From: Zopfochytrium polystomum
Lineage: Eukaryota > Chytridiomycota > Chytridiomycetes > Chytridiales > Chytridiaceae
Length of the DNA: 64,000 nt
Assembly: GCA_025765615.1 (NCBI GenBank)
Contig: JAIVFJ010000111.1
Location: 1-64,000 of the forward strand
Reading direction: 5' to 3'
Shown here: positions 11,031-23,346 of the stretch, piece by piece
How the letters are laid out: each line of letters opens with the position of its first letter
How positions within the stretch are numbered: the first letter of the stretch is position 1
Translations under genes and position numbers: made by a program
The notes under the pieces: model-generated
What the model was told of the DNA's origin: nothing
Database searches by the model: none
Seen by the model: only the letters and a program-made list of their open reading frames with translations

Positions 11031-12525
11031 CTACGACTCGACCGCCCCCGACGCTTTCAATAATTCCACAATTTCCCCAAATCCTTCGAGCTCCGCGAGC
11101 TCCAACGGCGGCATGCCGTCCTGCTTGGCTTGGTTGGGATCCACCTTGCCCCGTTCCAGCAGCAGCCTGACGATCGCCGCGCTCCCCTTTGCGATCGCCA
11201 GCGTCAGCGGAGTGTGGCCGTCGGGCCCGTAAACGGCAAGCGCGCACTTTCTATCCACCAGCGCCTCCACCACGGGGAGCGCGCCCCCTTCGCCGCCGCG
11301 GTAGATGGCAGAAAAGATCGGGTGCAGCAAGTCGACGCTGGCGCCGGCGTCCAGCAGCTCCAGCGCGCAGTCGAAGTTTCCGAGCTGGATGGCGAGCGTC
11401 AGCGGCGTGAACGGCGCGGTCGTGACCGCGTCGATGTCGACGCCGCCGCCGGGCGCCGCCAGCAGCAGCTTGACGACGTCGCGGTTGCCGCCCTCGGCGG
11501 CGCCGTGGAGCGGCGTGACTTTCTGCCAGCCGTTCTTGCCCGTCGACTCGGCGCGGGCGTTTGCACCGCGCGCGAGGAGCAACCCGGACAATGTCCGGCT
11601 TTCCGGCCATGCAGGCGTGCAGCAGCGGGGACTCCCGGTTGGGCGGCTTGGCGGCGTTGACGTCGGCGCCGGCGTCGAGAAGCGCCTCGACGGAGGCTGT
11701 GTCTCCGTAGACGCAAGCGCCCATGAGCGGGGTGCTCACTTTTCCGTTTCGGGTTTTGTTCGGGTCGGCGCCGCGGGCGAGGAGCAGGCGCAGCACGTCG
11801 GCGCAGGCGCGGCCGTCCGGGACGGTTGGGTTTGTGGTCGCGGCAGCCATGTGGAGGGGCGACAGGCCGTCCGGGTCTGCGGCGTAAACGTCGGCGCCGG
11901 CGTCGAGGAGGGCGGTGACGACGTCGGTGTTGGCTGCGGCGCCAGAGGCGAGGAGAAGAGGGATGAAGAAACTGTCTCGATTGGCCCCAGGCGGAGTGAC
12001 GCCGTTCGGATCGGCTCCGTGCTGGAGAAGCAGGCGGACGATCTCGGCGTTCTTTATCGTCACGGCGGCCATCAGTGGGGTCCGGGGCATCCTGGGATCG
12101 TTGGCCACGATGTCTGGCTTGGAGCCACGCTCCAGTAGGAGGCGCACGTAGTCAACGCGCACGTTCTCGTCGTAGATGGCCATCAAGAGCGGAGTGCAAC
12201 CCATTTCGTTAAGAACGTTTGGGTCGCCGCCGCCCTTGTCCAGTAGGAGGGGCAAGATGGTGAGGGCGTTTGGTCCGCTGGAGGAGACGAGGTGCATGAC
12301 TGCGGAGGCGGGGAGGGGTGTCTCCGCCGTCGTGGGAGTCGCCCATTCGTTGAAATTGATCAAGGCGTTTGGGTCGGCGCCCTGGGCGAGAAGCTTTTCT
12401 ACCTTGGCGACATCGCCCTCGCCGACGGCCATCAAGAGCCGAGGCTCGAGGGGGCCGGCGTCGGCGTCGGTGGAGAGCAGGTAGTTAAAGGCGGCGGAGA
12501 TGGTCGAGGCGACAGCGCGGAACAT
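11031..12525 (-). CDS. Ankyrin-repeat protein (single exon, one-base frame break)
   Basis: The frame starts at 12525 (MFRAVAST) and is packed with canonical ankyrin repeats of about 33 residues ('ADPNVLNEMGCTPLLMAI', 'DGLSPLHMAAA', 'VSTPLMGACVYGD', 'DGHTPLTLAIAKG'), roughly twelve in all, with no other domain. Near 11575-11590 one extra G in a GGG run moves the frame. Without it, 'GKPDIVR' continues directly into 'LLLARGANARAE', and the gene is a clean 497-residue protein ending at 11031. Ankyrin arrays bind partner proteins, and no partner is suggested by the neighbours. The single shift sits in a homopolymer, so assembly error is as likely as decay. No intron is needed. Confidence 0.8.
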
Positions 12526-13198
12526 TTCCTTTGGGTCAAGGAGGGGGGAACAGAATATAATTGACTGACTGGCTTAGAGACTGACAGACTGACCGACCCC
12601 CCACTGGCAAGCAGACAGATCGGGCGGCAGCTCTGAAGACGACGACTTGACAGACAGACTCGCGACCGCCAAATAGGGCGTACCGAACAAGGTGGCTGAG
12701 CGAGACAGACAGACAGACAGACAACAGACGAGAGACAAAGAAATTTGCACCCCTTTTTTTCGCTTCGCGACGGAACGGGGAAAGAAGGATGAAAAGTGAT
12801 TGATGTCGTTAGCCCTTTTCGATGACGGGCGACGGATCGCCCAGCCGCGTCGGGGGACTGACTAGCTAGCGGAAGAAACAAGCGTAACAAGCTTGCTGTT
12901 GCTGATTGTAGCTTAATTGTACCAAACTTTTTTTCCACAAGAGGCTCCCCTAGGCACCGTCATCTTCACCAAAAAAAGAATATTCCGCTTTCGTGCAGGG
13001 AAAAGCAGCAACTCATTCGTGTCGCCCCCCACGCGCCAGGCATAGCTTTTCTATCAACGACCAAATAACGCGACGCGTAGAAAATAGTAGGACAAACTCG
13101 CGACCGGCGTGCCCAGTCATTGACCTTGGGAAAAAAGCATCAGAGATGTCGATACACGCCCGGCGGCGGCGAAGCGCAACAGGCCCAAAAAACCGCCC
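12526..13198. other. Intergenic; no gene seen
   Basis: This is the upstream region of the ankyrin gene. It has a CAGA-type short repeat near 12705-12725 and CT-rich open frames of low complexity. I see no TATA box at a useful distance and no coding signal. Confidence 0.4.
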
Positions 13199-14740
13199 GT
13201 GGCCCGTCGGGGTGCATCACCAGCGCGGACGCAAGCCAGCGCGCGCCTGGATTGCGCTGATCTCCCCCCGCCACCGCCGCCAGCGACGCCGTACCCGTAC
13301 CCGTTGGTTTTGGATCACTGTCAGCCGGCCCCCGGCTCGACGTGGAGCTACGCTCGGTACCAACAAGACGCTGGGCCAGTCCCTGCAGCTCTGGCCGCCT
13401 CCTTGCGTACGACCGCATCTGTCCCAATTCATGCTGCCTCGGAGCAATCCGCTGAGTCGATTGACTTCCACAACTTGGCCCACGACGAGGATGGAGACCA
13501 GAGTATGCTCAACCCTGATGACGAGGTGCGCTGGCTCCGGACAGACGTAGTCATGACCGACGCTTCCACTGCCGCCAGGCCCTGCACTGGGCAAGTCAAT
13601 CACCAAGCAACCCCGCGCCCTGCACCACACGACGCCAACCAGCGCCAAGTGCCACGCACCACTGGCGCCCACGTCGCTGTGCCACAGAGTGCCAACCGGC
13701 GCGCTGCTGGTGGCACAGCTCGCCTGCAACGAGACAATTCAGCATGACACGCTCCCAGGCAGCGCGCCGCTGCCGTCGATCTCGCTACTATTCGCGGACT
13801 CAACCCCCTCCTTGCCGCCCTTCCCCAGACAATCTCGAGCAAGGACATTGCTTCTGTTTGCGACGTTGAAGGAAATAATGTCGGACGCAACCGTGCAGAG
13901 AAGATTCAACACCAGTACAACATTGCTGTGCAAGGTGTTCAACAGATTGCGACGTTCCTCCATGCGTCCAATGCCACCAGCGTAGGTGACGCCGCCCTAC
14001 AGATTTTCGCCCAGCAGCTTGCTCCCCCGCCAAAATCCCATGGACGCAAAGCTGCTGCCCCACCGGCGCTCCCTGTTCCTGCTAGTGTTAAAGGAAAGGA
14101 GCACGCTCTTTCCCGCTCGCCGAGGAAGAAGAAGCGCGCAGCTCGCACTGCGAAGTCAGCCACTGCCGATAGTAGTGCCCCTGTTGCCAGTCCCTCAGTG
14201 GCAACAGCCGTTCATATGGTTGCCGTCCCCAACATAGTCCTTGCGGCCCCATCTATCCCTGAGTTGCCCCAAAAGGACCCTTCACCAACCTCTGCCTCAG
14301 CTTTTCTGAATAGTCTTCCACAGAAGCTCCGATTGGAAGTGATCGCTGCAGCCCAAGGTCTTGCACCTGCTGCTCCAGTGTTACCCCCAGTTCCCGCCAG
14401 CAATCACGGATATTGACGCGCTCTTTTTGGGCACCCTGCTCAAGGAAACACCGGCCATTGATGCAACAAAGCTTGCTGCAGTGCCTTCAGAGGCCACCAC
14501 TGCCCCCACCGTTGGTGCAGTGTCCACTGACGCCTCTGTCGACCCCACTGGTGCTATGGACTCTGCCACCGCCGACACACCTGATTCTGCAGCTGTGGCC
14601 ACGGAATTTGTCATCGATCTAGATGTGTCTGACAATGAGGCTGCATCTGTCACGCATGATTCGACCCCTGATGGAGCCCAATCTCCTGCTGCTGACAGAC
14701 TCTTAACGCCATTGACAACCTTGGCGCCACCCGCTGATTA
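13199..14740 (+). pseudogene. Gag-like region of a decayed Ty3-like retroelement
   Basis: The frame from 13199 is Pro/Ala/Thr-rich, stops once at 13745 and continues in the same frame with 'IRGLNPLLAALP', 'KIQHQYNIAVQGVQQIATFL' and 'SFLNSLPQKLRLEVIAAAQG'-type helices plus a basic patch 'SPRKKKRAARTAKS'. Near 14400 it shifts by one and stays open to about 14740 in a Thr/Ala-rich stretch. The identification rests on position, style and the CCHC knuckle found downstream at about 15795, not on a firm domain match. It belongs with the pol region at 18560-21530. Confidence 0.5.
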
Positions 14741-15449
14741 TGTGTTTTCTTTTTTTGTACACATCATCATCATATGTCTATTCTCTGTTGATAGTTTTCT
14801 GCGTTCCCGCATGGTAACGCGCATTTGGTTATCCTATGTTTTATGCCATCTTGCGTTTCTCCATGGAAATGCACATTATGCAAAATTTTTCTGTATCCCT
14901 GGTGGTTTTACGCATTTTTGTGTCCTACTACCTGTTTATCACCATTATTCATTAATATAGCTGAAATTGTCACCCTTCTGTCAGACAATTTGAAATAGTC
15001 GGAGATGCGGATTTCCGTGTGGTGTCTCCTCAGTAGCTTGGGGCATTGAACTTCACTCCATTTTCCTGAGCCACCGAGTGTCCTTCTGAAACTGCCCAAT
15101 TTGGCCCAATTCCAACCTCCCAGAGTTCCACCACCACGTCCCCCCAGTCGGACATGGAGTTTTCCTGCTGTGTGTCTTCTCTGCTGGGTAGGGCTTCACC
15201 CCATATCTGGTTGAGTGTCTCTCCCACCAAAAGCGGAGTTTGAAACAGACAAAACCAGACAATCCCAATTGTCTGATCCACTAGTATGCCCATTTGCGTG
15301 AGGGCCCACTAAGCGGCATGTTGCATAAAAATATATGCAAATTATTTGCATTTATTGGTAATTATAAAAGCGAAAATGAAGCTAGGAAAGAGCACCCTGT
15401 TTTTTTTTTAAAGCAAACAAAACTTGCTTCAGGAAAAACCCCAACTGCT
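14741..15449. other. AT-rich insertion between two gag parts
   Basis: Base composition changes sharply at about 14740 (T-rich, 'catcatcatc', then hydrophobic frames of no meaning), and gag-like coding sense resumes only near 15450. There is no open frame with a recognisable domain. It is probably an inserted repeat fragment whose ends I cannot fix. Confidence 0.35.
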
Positions 15450-15995
15450 CCACTCCAGCTTCGCTTCATGGCTTCAACTACTGTGGTGTACGAAAGTTCC
15501 ATGACCTAGACATTACTCCCCTCCAAGTCGCGGAGCGTATGTCCTTAGTTCAGGCCACCTACAACCGTTGCTCAGAGACGATTCGACTCGACGGCCACCG
15601 TGATCGCCATGACAAAGGCGACAGTCGCAACTCCCGTGGAATGTCACCCCCGCCGCTCCTATGTCAGCAAGGACTTCAGTTTGAGCTTTTTCCAGCAGCC
15701 TGCTGCTGGCTCTCGCTGCGATGACCACTGCTTGGACGCACGCCACAATGAGGCCTCGCTTGCCCGCTCTGTCTCCTGCGACCGTGCCTCAATGCCCTGC
15801 CACCGCTGCAAACAGACTGGCCACCTTCGCGACGAATGCCCATACGCTGCTGAGATTGAAGCACTCATTGCTAAGAAGTATGATTCTTCTGCGCCCACAA
15901 CTTCTGCTAATCAATTTCCAGACTTGCCTCTGGCAGTGCCCCTGCTGTTTGATTTCCTGAAGTCTGGCCCTGACATCAAAGTCTCTGGTTTGAAT
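15450..15995 (+). pseudogene. Gag zinc-knuckle region of the decayed Ty3-like element
   Basis: Frames in this stretch read 'YCGVRKFHDLDITPLQVAER' and then, after a shift near 15600-15700, a CCHC-type knuckle 'CHRCKQTGHLRDEC' at about 15800-15840 (C-x2-C-x4-H-x4-C). The knuckle binds nucleic acid in Gag. The frame remains open to 16235, but the sense becomes unlike Gag after about 15990, where a further insertion seems to begin. Its pol partner is at 18560-21530. Confidence 0.6.
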
Positions 15996-18535
15996 TGGGG
16001 ATTCTTTAATGCGCTTAACTCCCTTTTTGCTGAATTGGGAGCACAGCACATTTCCTGTGTTGGTAACACCAACTTCTCATCTCATTTGAAACATTTTGAG
16101 CCAAATAAAATTGTTTTTAAAGAAGTACTTCATTCTATTTTTGAACACACTTCTCACTTTGTTTGGGTTTGTAAGGAGATAAACACTCTCCATATACAAA
16201 CACTACAATCTGTTTGCAACCGCATGTTGACTTGACATTAATCCTCCACCGTCATGTTGATATCCCACCTGAACTTAATGCGTGACCCTAGACTTGGTTT
16301 TACACTAGCCAAAGTGTGAGACTGTGCTCTCTAAATCCTCACCCTGGGCTATGGGTGGCAAATAGAGCAATGGCCTAAATACCAATCCTGAAAAGTGAAA
16401 AAGGGCAAAAAAGGAGATGTCTAGGGGTCACTAGACAGGACAATGTATTTGGAGTTTTAAGAAGCCCAAGAAACACAAAGAAACTCTCTTACTACACACA
16501 AAGAGAAGACTCTCACACTCAGACCAAAGGCAGCTGTGAAAAGGTGGCACACTAGCAAGAATGTGCAGGGTTCTCTGGTCCATGACACAGAGTGGGCCCA
16601 ATGGGAGGCAAAAGCCAAAGCCAAAGGGGACTGGGAAATCCGGTAACAATGCTGGAGGTGCAAGATGCAGCAAGCTCCAGGGAGCGGCACTAAGTGCAGC
16701 ACTCCAATCCAACTGAAGAAGACAAGAGAGTGGGGAGGAAAGTGGCCAGACCCCGGTCTGTTGGAGCCACCACCATGGAGCAAGGCTCCCTCTCTGTCAA
16801 AGACAAGCCCTAAGTTGGAGGGGGTTGGACACAAAGGGCAAACACAAGGAACAGTTAGTGTGGCAGAGGTGTCTGTTGAATTAAATCAGAACTGTTTTCC
16901 ACTTAACAGGACCAGACACAACTTGTCTCACTCCAAGGAGAAGTTCCAACTCAATCCAAGGAGGGGGCACACAGGGGTGGGAGACAGTGGGACTCTCTTA
17001 CTTCATCCTACTAGGACACAGACATCTGCTTCACCAAGCCAGAGGAATTCCCTATCTTAGAAGCAAGGAAGGTTAACACCCACTCCCTCACCCAAATGTG
17101 GCACCATGACATCACAGGCATTAATCTGAGAGAAAGAGGGTCTGAACCCAGTGAAGACCAGGCCCACCAGAGGCCACAGGAGCCAACAACCAGGGAAGAG
17201 GGGGCATACCTGAGAGACCATTCCTGCAGCAGTACCTGACCAGACAGCTCATTCATATCCCCTTGAGAGACCTGGATTTGACTAGATGTATTGACAGGAA
17301 CCTAGAGGCACCACCACAGATTTACCCTCCATCCTTCCATCACCAAGTGGCTCCTACCCAGTCCAACCTAAACAGCATGCAGAATTGGTGAGGTGCACTG
17401 GGGCTTGAACCCAGCACACTGCCATCATGGCCAAGAGGACTTCAACCTCCTGTCACACACCAGGGGACTGCCACCCCCCAGCTCTACATACAGTCAGGAA
17501 GAAAAGGGCAGGCAAAGGACTTCAGGCACAGGTTCTCACAGTCAACAAGATGGGGGGCAGCTGCTTAAATAGGAAAAGGGTTGGAATCAGCAGGGTGAAG
17601 GAAGAAGGAAGAGAAAAGAGGGGAAAACATATACAAAAGAACAAAACAATAAATAAAACAGCAAAGAAGAGAGAGGAGGAGTGAGTCACCAAACAATGGG
17701 GCTGAGCCATCAAACAAGGAAGACAGCTCAGAGAATCATGGGGCATTTCTTGGCATCAGCTGCCAAGAAAGATGGAGGAGATGGAGAGGGCTGGTTGGTG
17801 CAAAGAGGAAGACAGTCACTCTCAGCCACACAAGAAAGAAAAGACACAGACAGAGACAACAAGGAATAAATAAAAGAGAAAACAGGAAAAACAGGAAAAA
17901 CAGGATAAATTACTAATTGGAAAAATAAGTAAAAATCACCAATGAAAAGATAAAGAAAAACCCTGTGATCTCATACCCTTTTATGAGGTATTACATCATG
18001 GTAGCAGGTGGTAGGGCTTGTTAGCTCTGCCATCATCTTGTTAACTCTGTCCATCTGGGCTTAGCACTTCTCCCACAGAAGTGTTTCAGTCCTAAGTCAT
18101 TTCCAAAAGTGAGGGGCCATTGGCCAGCATAGTAGGACTTTGCATTTCTGCCCAGTCTGTCAACTAGCATGTCTCAAACTTGGCACCTTCCCAATTGAAG
18201 GGAGCGCTCTAACCACTGAGCAAGGGAACCTTGTATCAGCAATTAGAATCAAGACTGAGTCTTTCTGTCTGCAACATCGTCAATAATAAATAATAATAGT
18301 AGAGCTCAGAGGCAGACATACGGAGCCAGTCACAGACATACGGAGCCAGTCAGAGGCCGTATGGAAACCCAATAAATAATAAGAGAGTAGGAATCCAAGC
18401 CTTGTCACGTTTTGCCAGCAAAACGCGGGTCGAGACGGGGGTGGTAATCCTCACAATTACCAGTTAAAAAGTGGGTATAAACTTAATTTATTTGAGGTCA
18501 CAGGCTTGACAGCCTGTCGTCCTCACAAAAGTGTT
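15996..18535. repeat. Repeat block inserted between gag and pol; contains dispersed repeat copy B
   Basis: About 2.5 kb of low-coding, A/G-rich DNA separates gag from pol. Its right part, 17895-18530, matches 1-600 segment by segment. It holds tRNA-like modules on the minus strand. One, at about 17386-17425, has a perfect T-arm (CTGGG-TTCAAGC-CCCAG); the other, at about 18170-18240, has an A-box-like 'TGGTTAGAGCGCTC'. No protein domain is visible. Because the Ty3-like element resumes right after 18530, the block is younger than that element. Confidence 0.5.
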
Positions 18536-18559
18536 TCCTGACTGCCTACAGCGCGAACC

Positions 18560-21530
18560 AACTTGGATTGGTTATCATTTCCCAATTAAGTCGCATTCGA
18601 CCCTCAAAAACAACTTACCATACTTGTTTTTTTCCCACAGCTGACAGTTCTGAATGGACCTGTCAGGCTTATGCTGTTGTTAAACCGCTCTCTAAAGAGC
18701 TCCGTGCTTTTGTGAGTGGTCAATCTGAGTATAAACGCGTTCACAGTCATGTAATTTGTGTCCGCTCTATTACTCCACCTTTACCTCACATCACACCAAC
18801 AGTTGCTCGTTCACTGCGAATGCAACAGCTGGCCCGCCCTTCTCCGTTTAAGGTTCACTTAGCGCCTGCTCCGCCTCCGAAGGAGCCTGCCAACGCCATC
18901 ATTTCCTTCAAACACAAGGCAATTATGTGGGAGACCACTACTGCCACGTGGAGAAGACTGCTGGTTTAAGACCCCCTTGCTGTACTACTTGTGTAGTTCT
19001 GAGTCTATGCAGGCTGAAGCAGTACCAAGCGACATAATTGATCTTGTTGTCGCAGAAAAGACTGTTCTTGACCCAAAATGCAGCCATTCGGTGAAAGTAT
19101 GTCTACGCCAACCACTCCATTTCAAAGAATCAACTGTACATGCTGTACCTGTTGGCTCATTAATGGATAACCAGATACATTTCCCTGGATCTATATTTAC
19201 AGCTGCTGACCTTCATAATGAAGATGGTAGTCCAAAGGTTTTTAAGATCCCATTATTGAATCTGCGCAATAGGGCAGTTTCTTTGAAAAAAGGTACCTGT
19301 GTTGCCCACCTTACTGATGTACCACCAGACCCAGAGTCTTACATCATTGACGTGCCTGGCACACTCCATGAGGAACCTGAGCAGCTTTTGACAATGGTAA
19401 ATATTGCCTACTGTCATAACCCAACAGACACGGAATCCTTCCTTTCTGCTCTTGATGATGTAGATCACATGGAAACATCCTTTTTTCCCCGTTTCCCTGA
19501 AGCTGGAAAAGGATATACCACGCAGGGCTCAACTGAGACTTTCCCTGATGCTATTGTACCGCCTTCTTATGATGAGATGGCTGAAATAGAACGCATTTTC
19601 TCTTCAGATGCAGAAGAAACACTTGCGAATGAAGACGACATTGAAGCTGTAGCCGCACCTGTAGCTGATATGCCTCGCCGCAATACGACGCAAGGAGATA
19701 AATTAGAATATCTCCCACCTGAGTCCCAGATGGCCGATGATGAAATCTGGGCCAAATTGAGGACAGAGCATATCACTAAAGCTTTTGGTGCAAGATGTTG
19801 TTGCTCGCCTGAAAGAACTGGTATATCGCTATATTAACATCTTCCGACCCAGGTAAAATTACTGGCAAGAAGTTCCCACCACCACACACTATCGAACTCC
19901 AAGAAGGTGCGCGGATTCCTGCAAGCAACCCTTACCCAGAGGGCCTTGGCAGAACAGAAGTGTTACGTGAACACATCCAAAAAATGAAGGAAGCTAACGT
20001 GATTGCGAAAGCAAATCTCCGTTTGCTGCTCCTGTTGTCTTAGCAAAGAAACCTGATGGCTACTTGGCGTTTCTGTGCGGACTTTCGTAAAGTGAACGAA
20101 ATCACGATCAAAGACCGTATCCCCTCCTGCGAATAGAGGAAGTCTTTGATGCAATAAGCAACAAATACGTGTTTAGTGCTATGGATTTACTTAGTGGATT
20201 CTGGCAAATTCCTGTTGCTGAGGAAGATCGTCCATAAGACTGCTTTTATCTCCTCGCAAGGACTTCATCGAGTTCAATGTAATGCCGTTTGGACTTTGCT
20301 AACAGCCCTCCGACCTTTCAGAGAGCAATGGATCACGTTCTTGCTGGAATTAAGTGGTTGTACTGTATGGTTTATGTTGATGATGTGGTAGTTTACTCAA
20401 ACTCCATCGATGAACATTTCATACATCTTGAGAGCGTTTTCTCCCGCTTCAGCGAATACAACCTTAAGCTGAAACCGTCCAAGTGTAATCTGTTTCACCT
20501 GGACCTTCCATTCCTTGGACACCGCATTTCCAAGGACGGGACTGCGCAAAGACCCCACAAAGACTGTTAGCCTGGATGAATACCCCGTGCCACGAACATT
20601 GAACCAGCTGCAACATTTTTTGGCTTTGCAAACCACTTCAAGCGATTTATTCAGAATTTCTCTGAGAAAGCCAAACCGCTGTACAACCTTCTTTCGGGAA
20701 AGAACCCTTTCCTTTGGGGACAATTTCAGGAAGAAGCTTTCAACAACCTACGACACGAGCTGAAACGCGATATCGTACTTGTGACACCCGGTCCCAACGA
20801 CAAGCTGCTTATTGAGTATGATGCCTCTGGTTACGCCCTTGGTGCTGCGCTCTATGTCGTTGACCCTGACGACCCACACAACCGTGAGAAAAGGAAACCT
20901 GTTGGATTTGCCTCGAGAGTTCTGAGCGATGCAGAAACTCGCTATTGGACTCACGACCGTGAAGGACTTGCCATTGTTTGGGCTGTCGACACGTTTGAAC
21001 GATACATCTTCAACCGCTCTGTGATTATTGAGACTGATCACGCTCCGCTCATCCAGTTGTTTAAGAAAGGACCTCTGACTGGTCGCTTTGCACAATGGGC
21101 TTATGCACTCTCTGACTACGACATTGAACTTGTTCATGTGTCAGGCAAACAGAATGTTGTTGCTGACTCTCTTTCACGTGTTCTTATTGGACCTGCTGCA
21201 ATGAAAGGAAAGCGCCTCGTTTTCACTAATGAAGCTGCTACACAGACAGAAATGTCTCCCACCAAACCTGCAGCCTCCCCTGATGAGACAACATCAGGCG
21301 GAGATGCAGCGAAAAAAGAGGTAGCTGATGCTACTGACGAAGATTTCGGGTATGAAATCAATAGACTGTACTCTGAGGATTCTGACTCTGAGAGCAACGT
21401 GTTGGAATCTGAAAATGCAAACCAACCACTACGTGAAGTATCTCTCTTTGACCCTGTGATCCGGAAAGATATACTTCGCCACCATCTCATACGACAGCAC
21501 GAGCCTGCTGTTGTAGAAGTGTACGAATGA
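18560..21530 (+). pseudogene. Ty3/gypsy-type pol (pre-RT, reverse transcriptase, RNase H), decayed
   Basis: 18568-19837 encodes a linker with 'VFKIPLLNLRNRAVSLKKGT', typical of the stretch before RT in gypsy-like polyproteins. RT follows in pieces through several frameshifts: 'FCADFRKVNEITIKDRIPS', 'MDLLSGFWQIPVAEED' (19.9-20.25 kb), then 'SPPTFQRAMDHVLAGIKWLY', the catalytic 'VYVDDVVVYS' and 'PFLGHRISKDG' (20.29-20.57 kb). RNase H at 20781-21180 has 'LIEYDASGYALGAALYV', 'THDREGLAIVWAV' and 'ETDHAPLIQLF', ending in the tail 'SGKQNVVADSLSR'. At least four shifts show it is dead. No integrase was found downstream and no LTR pair is recognisable. The same frame reads past its TGA (21528) into the next feature. 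Confidence 0.85.
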
Positions 21531-21533
21531 CCT

Positions 21534-21840
21534 AAATGGACCCCTACCTTTAACATCTCCTCCTGGAATGTTAATGGTTTGTACTCCTGGCTTAGGGTCG
21601 CTCACAAATCTGGTGTCGACTTTGCACAACAAACTGATCCAGCGAAGCGATTTGAGGACTTCCTCAATTCCCAATCCTCTTGTATGTAGAGAAGTTGCCA
21701 CGCAGTTTGTCATTCCCAAGAGTTGTGAAGGGGCAGCCAACAGTGTGGCCTGCTTGGATGGGTGTTCTTGACGGACACTCTGATTTTGTTTTATCTGCAG
21801 AACTCAGTCCTGATGAGCAGTTTGTTGTGTCTGGATGCTG
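21534..21840 (+). pseudogene. AP-endonuclease (ExoIII/APE)-like fragment
   Basis: Directly downstream of the pol stop, and in the same frame, the sequence reads 'FNISSWNVNGLYSWLRVAHK' followed by SGVDFAQQTDP. That is the N-terminal strand of ExoIII/APE1-type nucleases ('i.SWNVnGLrawl...gldf....pDi'). The frame then ends. A different frame gives 'KLPRSLSFP' and a segment reading 'GVLDGHSDFVLSAELSPDEQ', which looks more like a WD40 blade. The APE match is short but specific. It could be a domain of the retroelement polyprotein or an unrelated host-gene fragment beside it. Confidence 0.45.
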
Positions 21841-23108
21841 ACGAGACCGAGTGGAGATGTGTGTTTGTGGGTGGTCCTTCTCCCCAACTTGGAGAGAAAG
21901 AGAAAAACTTGTGAGACTATACTCACTCCTTTGACCCTGGGATCTGGGCCTAGAGTGAGGGGAAGCAAATAATAGGCTGAAACTAACTTTATTGGGCTGT
22001 TGTCTAGGGGGTGTTTCAACCCTACTACTTGCCTAGTCCACGAAGTATCCCTACTGATCTGTCTAACAGGGTCTCAAACACAAAGAATGAACATTCAGAG
22101 GGACAATCCTCTGAGGGATCGGTGCTGGAGCACTGATTTCTCACGTGGCCACAGGCTGATGTGAGGGGAAACGGAAGGGCACTCCCAAGGGCGCAACACA
22201 ACCACAGAATAAAGAGAGAGAAGAGGGAAACAGGCGTTTTTATCTCAGGAACCTAATCTCAAATACAACAGGAGCAGTTAATAGTAACGGGACAGACAGG
22301 GTGCAACCCAGTGCCCCTTGTTGTGGACAGTGCTGCAGGAGCCCTCGTCGTCGCCAGCAACGGGGGAGAGAGAGAAGGGAGTCGACTATGTAGGGGTCAG
22401 AAGGTTGCAAGCAGGGAACTCGCACGCAGAAACACCTGCGATCGTAAACACACCCCGCCCGGGCTGCGTCGGCACAATCACTCAACCAACAGGCTTTATC
22501 GCATCACACTCATGCTCACACATCTTACTCTCACAGCAATAGGACTGAGGCAGGCATTTGTAGATCAAATTCTCAGGCGTCAGGGTCTGCACAGAGTGCA
22601 GCCACCAACACCCTCGCAGGGACGGGAAGGTTGGGGACGACAACGCCGTTGTCGTCGCCACCACCACCACTGTCGTTGCAGCAGGCAAGTGCCAGGGATC
22701 CTCACTCCAACACAGAGCCAGCAATGTCACACAGTCACTGGTGGGGCCAGGTGCATTCCCCACCCAGAGCCCCTTAAGATCAGCCCCACTAAGGGACCAT
22801 GTACACACCCGGGTGTGCACCATCTCTCACTACCCTCACCTTTGTGAGCCAGATGGATTTGAAGGGACTCTGTATTGGTGCCAAAGGACAGAAATCAGAT
22901 TGAAGAAAAAAGCAAAAAAGATAAATGGCCCAAAAACAGAGAGAAGGAAAATTGACAAGTCAACCCCTGACTTGGAGCATCCACCACAAATGCTCTAAGT
23001 CCCCCAACCCTATGCGTGTATGTACAAGTGCTGAAAATAAATAATAAATTAGGTGGGCTTGGGGTACGGCCTGTCAGGCACCCCATCCCTAGGCAGTCAG
23101 GCAGTCTC
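21841..23108. other. Non-coding repetitive DNA
   Basis: 21851-21908 is nearly identical to 38243-38300, differing by one C. A 14-bp perfect palindrome, CACACCCGGGTGTG, lies at 22804-22817. The frames are short and lack domains. Copia-type LTR sequence begins at 23109. Confidence 0.5.
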
Positions 23109-23346
23109 TGTTAGTCACCGAAAAAGAAAATACATTGAGAAAACTCTGGCGCAACGGAAACTGTAAAGACAAAAGTAGTAAAAGCAGGCCCAATAATAAA
23201 GACGGGTTAGCCGCAAATACACTTTGATAACACCTTGGAAGGAATAATAATAGGAGTCCCGATTCTTGCAGTTTTATGACAGGTACGCTTGTTTTTGCAA
23301 ATAAAATCCCTAGACTTTATCACTGAGACCTCGGTGTAGTCTCACA
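23109..23346 (-). repeat. LTR of a copia-type element (3' LTR position), type B
   Basis: Read on the minus strand, the segment begins TGTGAGACTACACC at 23346 and ends CTAACA at 23109 (TG...CA, 238 bp). It is preceded on that strand by a purine-rich tract (AAAAAGGAGG), as expected for a polypurine tract at a 3' LTR. Its first 110 bp recur inverted at 37270-37383. It is unlike the LTR at 31657-31935, so the two may not belong to one element. Confidence 0.6.

Noticed and set aside
21750..21840. WD40 repeat gene after the pol relic.
   Set aside because: Only one blade-like segment is present, with no flanking repeats; it may be part of the APE-like fragment or chance.
22804..22817. Fourteen-bp palindrome CACACCCGGGTGTG as a regulatory site.
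   Set aside because: It stands alone in repeat DNA with no gene nearby; short palindromes of this kind are expected by chance.
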